A DNA stretch of 6,014 bases from Clostridiales bacterium. Its GTDB lineage: Bacteria; Bacillota; Clostridia; Oscillospirales; Acutalibacteraceae. Location: assembly GCA_019418545.1 (NCBI GenBank), contig DYBQ01000005.1:41572-47585 (forward strand), written 5' to 3'. Both the position numbers and the translations under genes were made by a program. The notes beneath the pieces are model-generated. The model was not told the DNA's origin. It saw nothing but the letters and a program-made list of their open reading frames with translations, and made no database searches. Shown here piece after piece: positions 1 through 5,647 of this stretch (the first letter of the stretch is position 1; each line of letters starts with the position of its first letter).

Positions 1-464
1 GCAATGGTTTTGCAGTCAGCGAAGCCACGCTTTTTCGGGGGGCCAGTTATTTATTGGTCCCCTGCGGCGCGCCCCAATGGGCGGAAGCTTTTATGGAAAA
101 ACTGGCCTTGCAAATAGGGTTCGGACAGGTAGTGAAAACTACACCAGCTCATCATGATGAAATGATAGCCTATACTTCCCAGCTTCCTCATGCGCTAGCC
201 TGTGCCTATGTCCTCAGCCCCCGCTGCCCAGGGCATAAGGGATATTCGGCGGGCAGCTATCGGGATGTTTCCCGGGTGGCCCGCATCAATGAAACTTTGT
301 GGACAGAGCTGTTTTTGGAAAACCGGGAAGCATTGTCGCGGGAATTGTCTACGCTGATGGAAAATCTTGGTGCCATTCAAACAGCATTGGATGCAGAGGA
401 TGAAAATGCACTGAAAAGCCTTTTGCGAAAGGGCCGCGAAGTAAAAGAATCACTGGGAGAATAA
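1..464 (+). CDS. tyrA: Prephenate dehydrogenase, C-terminal part (5' end outside window)
   Basis: The enzyme oxidatively decarboxylates prephenate to 4-hydroxyphenylpyruvate with NAD+, the committed step to tyrosine in the cytoplasm. Only the last 153 residues are visible; the frame is open to the left edge (first whole codon at base 3), so the N-terminal Rossmann NAD domain is missing. What remains is the helical dehydrogenase domain. It contains HHDEMIAYTSQLPHALA (about bases 147-200), the family's prephenate-binding H-x(n)-S-x-LPH segment, then GSYRDVSRVARIN (from about base 255), whose arginine matches the conserved substrate-binding Arg, and the typical LWTELFLEN. The protein ends soon after a last charged helix, so there is no room for the C-terminal ACT domain seen in Bacillus subtilis TyrA. 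An internal TTG at 54 is not the start, because homology continues upstream of it. aroB follows after 59 bases, consistent with co-transcription. Identification is firm; substrate preference (prephenate versus arogenate) cannot be told. Confidence 0.92.
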   Translation, partial: NGFAVSEATLFRGASYLLVPCGAPQWAEAFMEKLALQIGFGQVVKTTPAHHDEMIAYTSQLPHALACAYVLSPRCPGHKGYSAGSYRDVSRVARINETLWTELFLENREALSRELSTLMENLGAIQTALDAEDENALKSLLRKGREVKESLGE

Positions 465-523
465 AACGCAGGACAAATATTGTAAATAAAAAGTGAATGT
501 AGAAATCCGAAAGGAGCCTTGTT

Positions 524-1570
524 ATGGATTTGACTGTACGAACTGCAAAACCCTATTCTATCCTGCTGGAGCGGGGCCTGCTGTCCCGCACCGGTGAAGC
601 CTGTTTGCCTCTGTTTTCCAAAGGAAGCCGTGCTATGGTTATTAGTGACAGCAATGTGTTTCCTCTCTATGGAGAAACAGTGATGGATTCCCTTTTTCAG
701 GCGGGATATGAGGCCCATTCTTGTGTGTTTCCTGCCGGGGAGCAGAGCAAGCTCCTTTCTACAGTGGAGACATTCTATCGGGCGCTGGCAGAAAACGGCT
801 TTACCCGCAGCGACTTTGTGGTAGCTTTGGGCGGCGGAGTTGTGGGGGATATGGCTGGTTTTGCTGCGGCTACCTTTCTGCGCGGCATAGATTTTATCCA
901 GATTCCCACCACTCTGCTGGCACAGGTGGATTCCAGCGTGGGCGGAAAAACCGGCGTTGATTTGTCTTTTGGAAAAAATCTGGTAGGGGCTTTTCACCAG
1001 CCCCGGCTGGTGCTCATCGACCCGGATACACTTTCCACTCTTCCACCCCACTTCTTCGCTGACGGTATGGGAGAAGTCATCAAATATGGATGTATTCGAC
1101 GGCCTGCCCTGTTTGACCGTTTGATGAATGAGAATGTGCAGGAGCACTTGGAAGAGGTCATCTATGAGTGTGTGGATTGCAAACGGGAAATTGTAGAGGC
1201 TGATGCACTGGAAAAGGGAGAGCGGATGCTTTTAAACTTTGGACATACGTTGGGGCACGCGCTGGAAAAGCTATATGGTTTTTCCGGGCTGAGTCACGGC
1301 GAGGCAGTGGGAATCGGTATGGTGCTTATCGCCAAAGCCGGGGAGCATGCCGGGCTGACTGCGCCGGGAACTGGGGAAAAAATTGCGGCGCTGCTGGAAA
1401 AATACCATCTGCCCACAAAAACGGAGCGGAGCATGGACGAAATCGCACAAGCAACGGCACTGGATAAAAAAAGTACTGGAGTTAAGCTTCGGCTAATTTT
1501 GCTCCATAACATTGGAGATGCTTTTATTTATCCCATTTCCCGCCAGGACCTTAGAAGCTTTTTGGGATAA
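524..1570 (+). CDS. aroB: 3-dehydroquinate synthase
   Basis: This is the second shikimate-pathway enzyme. It converts DAHP to 3-dehydroquinate using NAD+ and a divalent metal, in the cytoplasm. The 348-residue length is normal for the family. The N-terminal half holds the NAD-binding glycine motif GGGVVGDMAGF (residues 103-113), followed by IPTTLLAQVDSSVGGKTG (127-144), a hallmark of the family. The metal ligands by alignment to the E. coli and Aspergillus enzymes are E184 (in GEVIKYG), H241 (in NFGHTLGH) and H258 (in LSHGEAVGIGM); H245 matches the catalytic histidine. All key residues are present, so the enzyme should be active. The ATG at 524 is chosen because AAGGAG at 511-516 lies 7 bases before it. 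It follows tyrA by 59 bases with no clear terminator or promoter between them, suggesting one transcript. Hand-counted GC at third positions of the first 40 codons is 20/40, between that of the sulfatase and that of aroA. Confidence 0.97.
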   Translation: MDLTVRTAKPYSILLERGLLSRTGEACLPLFSKGSRAMVISDSNVFPLYGETVMDSLFQAGYEAHSCVFPAGEQSKLLSTVETFYRALAENGFTRSDFVVALGGGVVGDMAGFAAATFLRGIDFIQIPTTLLAQVDSSVGGKTGVDLSFGKNLVGAFHQPRLVLIDPDTLSTLPPHFFADGMGEVIKYGCIRRPALFDRLMNENVQEHLEEVIYECVDCKREIVEADALEKGERMLLNFGHTLGHALEKLYGFSGLSHGEAVGIGMVLIAKAGEHAGLTAPGTGEKIAALLEKYHLPTKTERSMDEIAQATALDKKSTGVKLRLILLHNIGDAFIYPISRQDLRSFLG

Positions 1571-1587
1571 AGAGGTTTAGAGAAAAC

Positions 1588-1615
1588 TTGCTTTTTAGGG
1601 AAAGTACGATACAAT
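1588..1615 (+). promoter_or_regulatory. Possible sigma-A-type promoter upstream of the sulfatase gene
   Basis: TTGCTT (1588-1593) and TACAAT (1610-1615) are separated by 16 bases. The -10 element matches the TATAAT consensus at 5 of 6 positions; the -35 matches TTGACA only at its TTG. Initiation would fall near 1622, about 27 bases before the sulfatase ATG and upstream of its Shine-Dalgarno. It lies in the 78-base AT-rich gap after aroB. It would let the sulfatase, and perhaps aroA-aroC, be transcribed independently of the upstream genes. This is inferred from sequence alone, and such matches arise by chance in AT-rich gaps. Confidence 0.4.
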
Positions 1616-1633
1616 AAAGCTATTATTTCCAAT

Positions 1634-1639
1634 AAGGAG
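1634..1639 (+). promoter_or_regulatory. Shine-Dalgarno that decides the sulfatase start
   Basis: AAGGAG at 1634-1639 abuts an in-frame TTG at 1640 with no spacer, which is too close to work as its ribosome binding site. It lies 9 bases before the ATG at 1649, a workable distance. The ATG at 1649 is therefore the likely start, giving a protein three residues shorter than the longest open frame. Confidence 0.75.
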
Positions 1640-1648
1640 TTGAGCAAT

Positions 1649-3133
1649 ATGAATCGACCGAACCTGATATATATTTTGGCTGACGATATGGGCTGGGGAG
1701 ATGTGTCCTGTTTAAATCCAAACGCAGCTTTTCAAACCCCTAATTTTGACAGACTTGGCCAGGAAGGTGCTGTTTTTACCGATGCGCATGCAACCTCTGC
1801 ATTGTGTACCCCTTCTCGTTATGGGATTTTAACAGGACGGTATAACTGGCGTAGCCGTTTGAAAAACGGTGTTTTGGGAGGATATTCTTCCCATCTGATT
1901 GAAACCGACAGAAAGACTATAGCCCATATGCTGCGGGAAAACGGATATGCTACCGGCTGTATTGGAAAGTGGCATTTGGGAATGGACTGGACTTTCCGGG
2001 ATGAATGCTCTGAAGAGGAGCGCTCAGACTTTTTCTTTCCCGGAAGCCGGGTGGATTTTACCAAAAGGGTAAAAAATGGCCCTATCGACTGTGGGTTTGA
2101 TACCTTTTTTGGTATTAGCTCGTCTTTGGACATCCCTCCCTATTTCTATATTGAAGACGACCATCCCACAGCGTTACCAGACCACGAATTTCCCGGAAGC
2201 GAAGCCCCGGCGTTTGCACGTCCTGGTCCCTGTGCCCCAGATTTTCGTCACGAAGAAGTATTGCCCGTTATGACGAAAAAAGCCAAAGAGTTTATTTCGG
2301 CAAACCGTGACCAGCCGTTTTTCCTCTATTTTGCCTTGCCTGCCCCTCATGCGCCGATTTTACCCTCCAAAGAGTTTCAGGGAAAGTCAGGCACCAACGC
2401 TTATGGTGATTTCTGTCTGATGTGTGATGATACGGTGGGGCAGATTCTGTCTCACTTACAAAAAGAAGGTCTGGAAGAGAACACCATTTTGATTTATACC
2501 TCTGATAATGGTTGTGCCCCCATTGCCAACATTCCAGAGCTGATTGCGCACGGACATAATCCCAGTGCCTGGTTCCGGGGGCATAAAGCCGACATTTATG
2601 AAGGCGGACATCGGGTACCTCTGCTCATTCGCTGGCCTGCGCTGATACGTCCCGGCACGCGGGTAGAAGAAACCGTATGCCTGTGTGATTTGATGGCAAC
2701 CATGGCCGAAATTTTGCAAATTGAGCTTCCTGATAATATGGGAGAGGACAGTGTGAGCAATCTTTCTCTTTGGAAAGGAATTTCCGGTGCGATACGGGAG
2801 GCAACTGTCCACCACAGCGAAAATGGCTCTCTGTCTATCCGTAAGGGAAAATATAAACTGGAAATGTGTCCAGGCTCCGGGGGATGGAGTTATCCAGTGC
2901 CGGGAACACCCGATGAAGAAGGACTTCCTTCCATGCAATTATATGACCTCGAAAAGGACGCTGGAGAAACCACCAACCTGATTCAGGAGCTGCCGGAAAT
3001 CGCCGAAGAATTGAAAACACTGCTGTTTCAATATGTTATTCAGGGCCGCAGTACGCCCGGCACTCCACAACCTAACAACGGCGTCCCGATTTGGGAAACG
3101 GTTCGTTGGATGGAGCAAATGGATAAGGAATGA
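1649..3133 (+). CDS. Type I (S1) sulfatase, arylsulfatase A-like, apparently cytoplasmic
   Basis: This is a formylglycine-dependent sulfatase of the alkaline-phosphatase superfamily, expected to hydrolyse a sulfate ester; the substrate cannot be read from the sequence. The protein is 494 residues, normal for the family. D12 and D13 (ADDMGWGD) are the first metal ligands. C53 heads CTPSRYGILTG (53-63), the C-x-P-S-R signature whose cysteine is converted to formylglycine, with R57 beside it. GKWHLG (106-111) supplies the conserved Lys and His. PHAP (233-236), SDNG (285-288, D286 and N287 as metal ligands) and HKADIYEGGHR (312-322, with K313) complete the active-site set. The chain starts directly with the catalytic fold, with no signal peptide, lipobox or membrane segment, so it should stay in the cytoplasm, whereas many glycan-directed sulfatases are exported. 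It lies between aroB and aroA, which it does not belong with by function. Third-position GC of its first 40 codons is about 16/40 by hand, the lowest of the window's genes, hinting at a later insertion. Sulfatase family is certain, substrate unknown. Confidence 0.93.
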   Translation: MNRPNLIYILADDMGWGDVSCLNPNAAFQTPNFDRLGQEGAVFTDAHATSALCTPSRYGILTGRYNWRSRLKNGVLGGYSSHLIETDRKTIAHMLRENGYATGCIGKWHLGMDWTFRDECSEEERSDFFFPGSRVDFTKRVKNGPIDCGFDTFFGISSSLDIPPYFYIEDDHPTALPDHEFPGSEAPAFARPGPCAPDFRHEEVLPVMTKKAKEFISANRDQPFFLYFALPAPHAPILPSKEFQGKSGTNAYGDFCLMCDDTVGQILSHLQKEGLEENTILIYTSDNGCAPIANIPELIAHGHNPSAWFRGHKADIYEGGHRVPLLIRWPALIRPGTRVEETVCLCDLMATMAEILQIELPDNMGEDSVSNLSLWKGISGAIREATVHHSENGSLSIRKGKYKLEMCPGSGGWSYPVPGTPDEEGLPSMQLYDLEKDAGETTNLIQELPEIAEELKTLLFQYVIQGRSTPGTPQPNNGVPIWETVRWMEQMDKE

Positions 3134-3210
3134 GTATCATTCATTTTCTTTCCCTATTATATAAAGTAATGTTCTTGTACGGCTTGATTCCGTTTTGAAA
3201 GGAGCTACCT

Positions 3211-4521
3211 ATGAGTACCGTCACCTATTTTCCCGCCGAAATTTCTGGCACACTGGCCATGCCGCCCTCCAAAAGCGCCGCCCACCGAGCCATCCTCTGC
3301 GCGGCGCTGGCAAAGGGAGTGAGCACACTTTTTCCCATTGATTCAAGCCAGGATATGTTCGCCACCATGGAAGCAGTGCAGGCTATGGGTGCGGTGGTTT
3401 CCTACAATAAAGAAAGCCGTATCCTCACTGTGGATGGTTCCCGCACCGGCACCATTCCCGCTGGGGAAATCCATTGCCGGGAGTCTGGCTCCACGCTGCG
3501 GTTTTGTATTCCGATTGCCGCAGTTTTGGGCATGGAAGCTACCTTTACCGGCAGCGGGCGGCTTCCTGAGCGCCCCATCGGCTGTTATCTGGACTGTTTG
3601 CCCGGCCACGGCGTTTCCTGCCATACAGAAGGAGGCCTTCCTTTCTCCATTTCCGGCAAACTCACCCCCGGAGAATTCATCTTGCCGGGAAACATCAGCT
3701 CTCAGTTTATCACCGGACTGCTGTATGCCCTGCCTCTGCTGGACGGCGACAGCCGATTGACACTTTCTACCCCGTTAGAGTCCGCCGGGTATGTGGACAT
3801 GACCCTTTCTGCTCTCCACGATTTTGGCGTAAAGGTGCAGCCCATCGAAAACGGCTGGTTCATTCCCGGTGGACAGCAGTACCGTCCCGGACAGGTACAG
3901 GTGGAAGGGGACTGGTCACAGGCGGCGTTTTATCTGGCTATGGGCGCTCTTTCCGGTGGCCCCCTGACCCTCACCGGCCTGCGGAAGAATTCCGTGCAGG
4001 GCGACCGAGTCTGCGCAGAGCTGTTCCAAAAATTCGGCGCGGAAATTGCGTGGCATGGGGAATCCCTCACCGTTTCCAACCCAAAGGCAAAGCAAGATTT
4101 CTCCGGCCTTTCTGGGCAGGAGATTGACGCTTCCCAGGCGCCCGATTTGGTACCGGTTTTGGCGGCGGCGGCGGCCTGCGTACAGGGGGATACCCGCATT
4201 TATAACGCCCAGCGGCTCAAATTAAAGGAGAGCGACCGCCTTGCCGCCATGACCCAGTGCCTTTCCGCTTTGGGCGCGGATATCCGCGAAACCGAAGAAG
4301 GTCTGCTCATTCACGGCAAGCCCATTCTTACCGGCGGGGAGGCTCCGGGCTTTAACGACCATCGGGTACTCATGGCACTTTCGGCGGCGGCGCTCCGCTG
4401 TGAAGGCCCTGTCACCGTTACCGACGCGGAGAGCGTCAACAAATCCTATCCGGCCTTTTACCGGGATTACCAGTCCATAGGAGGGAACTGTCAATGTCAT
4501 CCACTTGGGGAAACCATATAA
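3211..4521 (+). CDS. aroA: 3-phosphoshikimate 1-carboxyvinyltransferase (EPSP synthase)
   Basis: The enzyme transfers the enolpyruvyl group of PEP to shikimate 3-phosphate, forming EPSP, the sixth shikimate step. At 436 residues it has the family's usual length. PPSKSAAHRAILCAAL (18-33) carries the substrate-binding K21, S22 and R26. RESGSTLRF (90-98) is the PEP-binding loop, in the form I recall from clostridial enzymes rather than the E. coli NAGTAMRP. SSQFITGLLYALPL (163-176), EGDWSQAAFY (232-241), catalytic-type D312 (QAPDLVP), E340 (LKLKESDRLA), H384 and R385 (FNDHRVLMAL) and K411 (VNKSYPAFYRDY) are all present, so it should be active. AAAGGAG (3198-3204) stands 6 bases before the ATG. 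The last residues, NCQCHPLGETI, form a short tail partly encoded in the 28 bases shared with aroC. GC at third positions is high (27 of the first 40 codons) compared with the preceding sulfatase. A run of five alanines (318-322) is encoded by four GCG codons and one GCC. Confidence 0.97.
   Translation: MSTVTYFPAEISGTLAMPPSKSAAHRAILCAALAKGVSTLFPIDSSQDMFATMEAVQAMGAVVSYNKESRILTVDGSRTGTIPAGEIHCRESGSTLRFCIPIAAVLGMEATFTGSGRLPERPIGCYLDCLPGHGVSCHTEGGLPFSISGKLTPGEFILPGNISSQFITGLLYALPLLDGDSRLTLSTPLESAGYVDMTLSALHDFGVKVQPIENGWFIPGGQQYRPGQVQVEGDWSQAAFYLAMGALSGGPLTLTGLRKNSVQGDRVCAELFQKFGAEIAWHGESLTVSNPKAKQDFSGLSGQEIDASQAPDLVPVLAAAAACVQGDTRIYNAQRLKLKESDRLAAMTQCLSALGADIRETEEGLLIHGKPILTGGEAPGFNDHRVLMALSAAALRCEGPVTVTDAESVNKSYPAFYRDYQSIGGNCQCHPLGETI
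4479..4484 (+). promoter_or_regulatory. Shine-Dalgarno of aroC inside the aroA coding region
   Basis: AGGAGG at 4479-4484, a near-perfect anti-Shine-Dalgarno match, lies 9 bases before the aroC ATG at 4494 and wholly within the last codons of aroA. It fixes the aroC start. Because aroA ribosomes pass over the site before terminating at 4521, it suggests coupled translation of the two enzymes. Confidence 0.8.
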
Positions 4522-5573
4522 AGCTGTCCATTTTCGGCGGGAGCCACACCGAGGCCATCGGCGTGGTGATTGACGGACTTCCCGCCGGGGAAACCATTGA
4601 TTTTGACGCGATTTTGAGCCAGATGGCTCGCCGTGCACCGGGTCGCGACAAAAGCTCCACGCCCCGCAAAGAGAGCGATACCCCGCATATTCTTTCCGGC
4701 TTGCTGGATGGGGTGCTCACCGGTGCGCCGCTGGCGGCGGTGATTGAGAACACCAACACGCGCTCCAAGGATTACAGCGAACTAAAAGTCCATCCTAGGC
4801 CGGGTCACGCCGACTATACGGCTTCGGTGCGGTACAAAAACGCCAACGATATTCGGGGCGGCGGTCATTTTTCCGGACGGCTCACCGCCTGTATGGTGTT
4901 TGCCGGAGCGGTGTGCCGCCAGCTTTTGGAAAAGCGGGGTGTAGTTATTGGCGGTCATGTGCTGTCCGTGGGCAGTGTACAAGACGAAGGATTTGATTCG
5001 GTGAATGTTTCCAAAGAAGAACTTTCCGCCCTTTCCCAGCGGTATTTTCCGGTACGGGGAGAAGGCGTGGAGGAGGCTATGCGGCAGGAGATTGAAAGCG
5101 CGCGTATGGCGCAAGACAGTATCGGCGGCGTGGTAGAGTGCGCCGTGGTGGGAATGCCTGCCGGTATCGGCTCGCCCATGTTCGGCGGGGTGGAGAATGT
5201 GCTGGCTTCCATTATCTACGGGGTTCCCGCGGTAAAAGGCGTGGAATTTGGCGACGGATTCGGGGTTGCCACTCTGTACGGCAGCGAGAACAACGACCCG
5301 TATTATTACGATGAGGCGGGGAAGGTGAAGACCCGAACCAACCATGCCGGGGGAATTTTAGGCGGTATTACCACCGGGATGCCCATTGTGTTTCGGGCGG
5401 CGGTAAAGCCCACGCCCTCCATCTCCCGAGAACAGGATACAGTGGATTTGGTGACAGGGGAAAACGCCAAATTGTCCGTGCATGGAAGACATGACCCATG
5501 TATCGTGCCCAGAGCAGTGCCGGTGATTGAGAGTGCAGCAGCGATTGCGCTGCTAGATATGATGATGGACTAA
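4494..5573 (+). CDS. aroC: Chorismate synthase
   Basis: The enzyme eliminates phosphate from EPSP to give chorismate, the last shared step of aromatic synthesis, and needs reduced FMN. The 359-residue length is typical of bacterial AroC. The three family signatures appear in order. The first is GGSHTEAIGVVIDGLPAG (15-32), with H18 matching the catalytic His17 of other enzymes. RPGHAD follows (102-107), with H105 matching His106. The second signature is the variant GGGHFSGRLTA (122-132) in place of the common GGGRSSARET. The third is HGRHDPCIVPRAVPVIES (330-347). The ATG at 4494 lies 9 bases after AGGAGG and overlaps aroA by 28 bases in a different frame. AroA and AroC catalyse consecutive steps, so the overlap makes biochemical sense. 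Third-position GC (26 of the first 40 codons) matches aroA, so the two look like an old, co-inherited pair. Whether it carries its own flavin reductase activity cannot be told. Confidence 0.97.
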   Translation: MSSTWGNHIKLSIFGGSHTEAIGVVIDGLPAGETIDFDAILSQMARRAPGRDKSSTPRKESDTPHILSGLLDGVLTGAPLAAVIENTNTRSKDYSELKVHPRPGHADYTASVRYKNANDIRGGGHFSGRLTACMVFAGAVCRQLLEKRGVVIGGHVLSVGSVQDEGFDSVNVSKEELSALSQRYFPVRGEGVEEAMRQEIESARMAQDSIGGVVECAVVGMPAGIGSPMFGGVENVLASIIYGVPAVKGVEFGDGFGVATLYGSENNDPYYYDEAGKVKTRTNHAGGILGGITTGMPIVFRAAVKPTPSISREQDTVDLVTGENAKLSVHGRHDPCIVPRAVPVIESAAAIALLDMMMD

Positions 5574-5589
5574 AAAATAGGGGGAAACC

Positions 5590-5607
5590 ATGCAAAATCA
5601 ATTATGA
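5590..5607 (+). other. Possible five-codon reading frame (MQNQL) after aroC
   Basis: ATG at 5590 is preceded at a plausible distance (5 bases) by the purine run AGGGGG (5579-5584) and followed by CAA AAT CAA TTA TGA. It encodes only MQNQL and its codons form the left arm and the first loop bases of the inverted repeat at 5593-5622. It could be a small leader peptide, the remnant of the start of a lost next gene, or chance. No aromatic codon is present, so classic attenuation by Tyr, Phe or Trp supply is not supported. Confidence 0.15.
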
Positions 5608-5622
5608 CATGCATTGATTTTG
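5593..5622 (+). repeat. Perfect 10-bp inverted repeat between aroC and the acetyltransferase gene
   Basis: CAAAATCAAT (5593-5602) and its exact reverse complement ATTGATTTTG (5613-5622) flank a 10-base loop, putting the arm centres 20 bp apart, about two helical turns. CATGCA also occurs twice, at 5589-5594 and 5608-5613. The spacing suits a dimeric regulator's operator. As RNA it would form an AT-rich hairpin 19 bases after the aroC stop. It lacks the GC-rich stem and trailing U-run of a standard intrinsic terminator, so a terminator call is weak. The repeat is certain; its role is inferred. Confidence 0.65.
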
Positions 5623-5647
5623 GGTTGGGAAGGAAAGTATAGAAACT

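Noticed and set aside
465..523. Promoter or terminator between tyrA and aroB
   Set aside because: The gap is AT-rich but shows no paired -35/-10 and no stable hairpin with a U-run; continuous transcription is simpler.
377..1147. Long open frame on the - strand (256 codons) opposite tyrA and aroB
   Set aside because: It lies across clear aroB coding sequence, shows no recognisable motif, and is rich in residues expected from reading a coding strand backwards.
1640..1648. TTG at 1640 as the sulfatase start
   Set aside because: It directly abuts the AAGGAG element with no spacer; the ATG at 1649 is correctly spaced and begins just before the conserved fold.
2456..2938. Open frame on the - strand (160 codons) opposite the sulfatase
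   Set aside because: It is antisense to the SDNG and KADIYEGG motifs of the sulfatase, and no family is recognisable.
1620..3160. CTATTAT found on both sides of the sulfatase (1620-1626 and 3154-3160) as insertion target duplication
   Set aside because: Seven AT-rich bases in AT-rich gaps recur by chance; no transposase or inverted termini accompany them.
3134..3210. Promoter before aroA from the AT-rich TATTATATAAAG at 3155-3166
   Set aside because: No acceptable -35 element was found 15-19 bases upstream of any of the overlapping -10 candidates, so the AT-rich patch alone is not enough.
4162..4176. Run of four GCG codons and one GCC in aroA as a slippage-prone repeat
   Set aside because: Four exact units is short, and alanine-rich helices are normal at this place after the PDLVPVL motif; no sign of frameshift.
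4782..5345. Long open frame on the - strand (187 codons) opposite aroC
   Set aside because: It is antisense to invariant chorismate synthase motifs, with low-complexity His-rich translation and no ribosome site of note; a shadow frame.
5614..5643. Promoter TTGATT-18-TATAGA before the acetyltransferase
   Set aside because: Its predicted start falls at about the ATG (5648), which would leave the AAGGA site outside the transcript; the -35 is also part of the inverted repeat.
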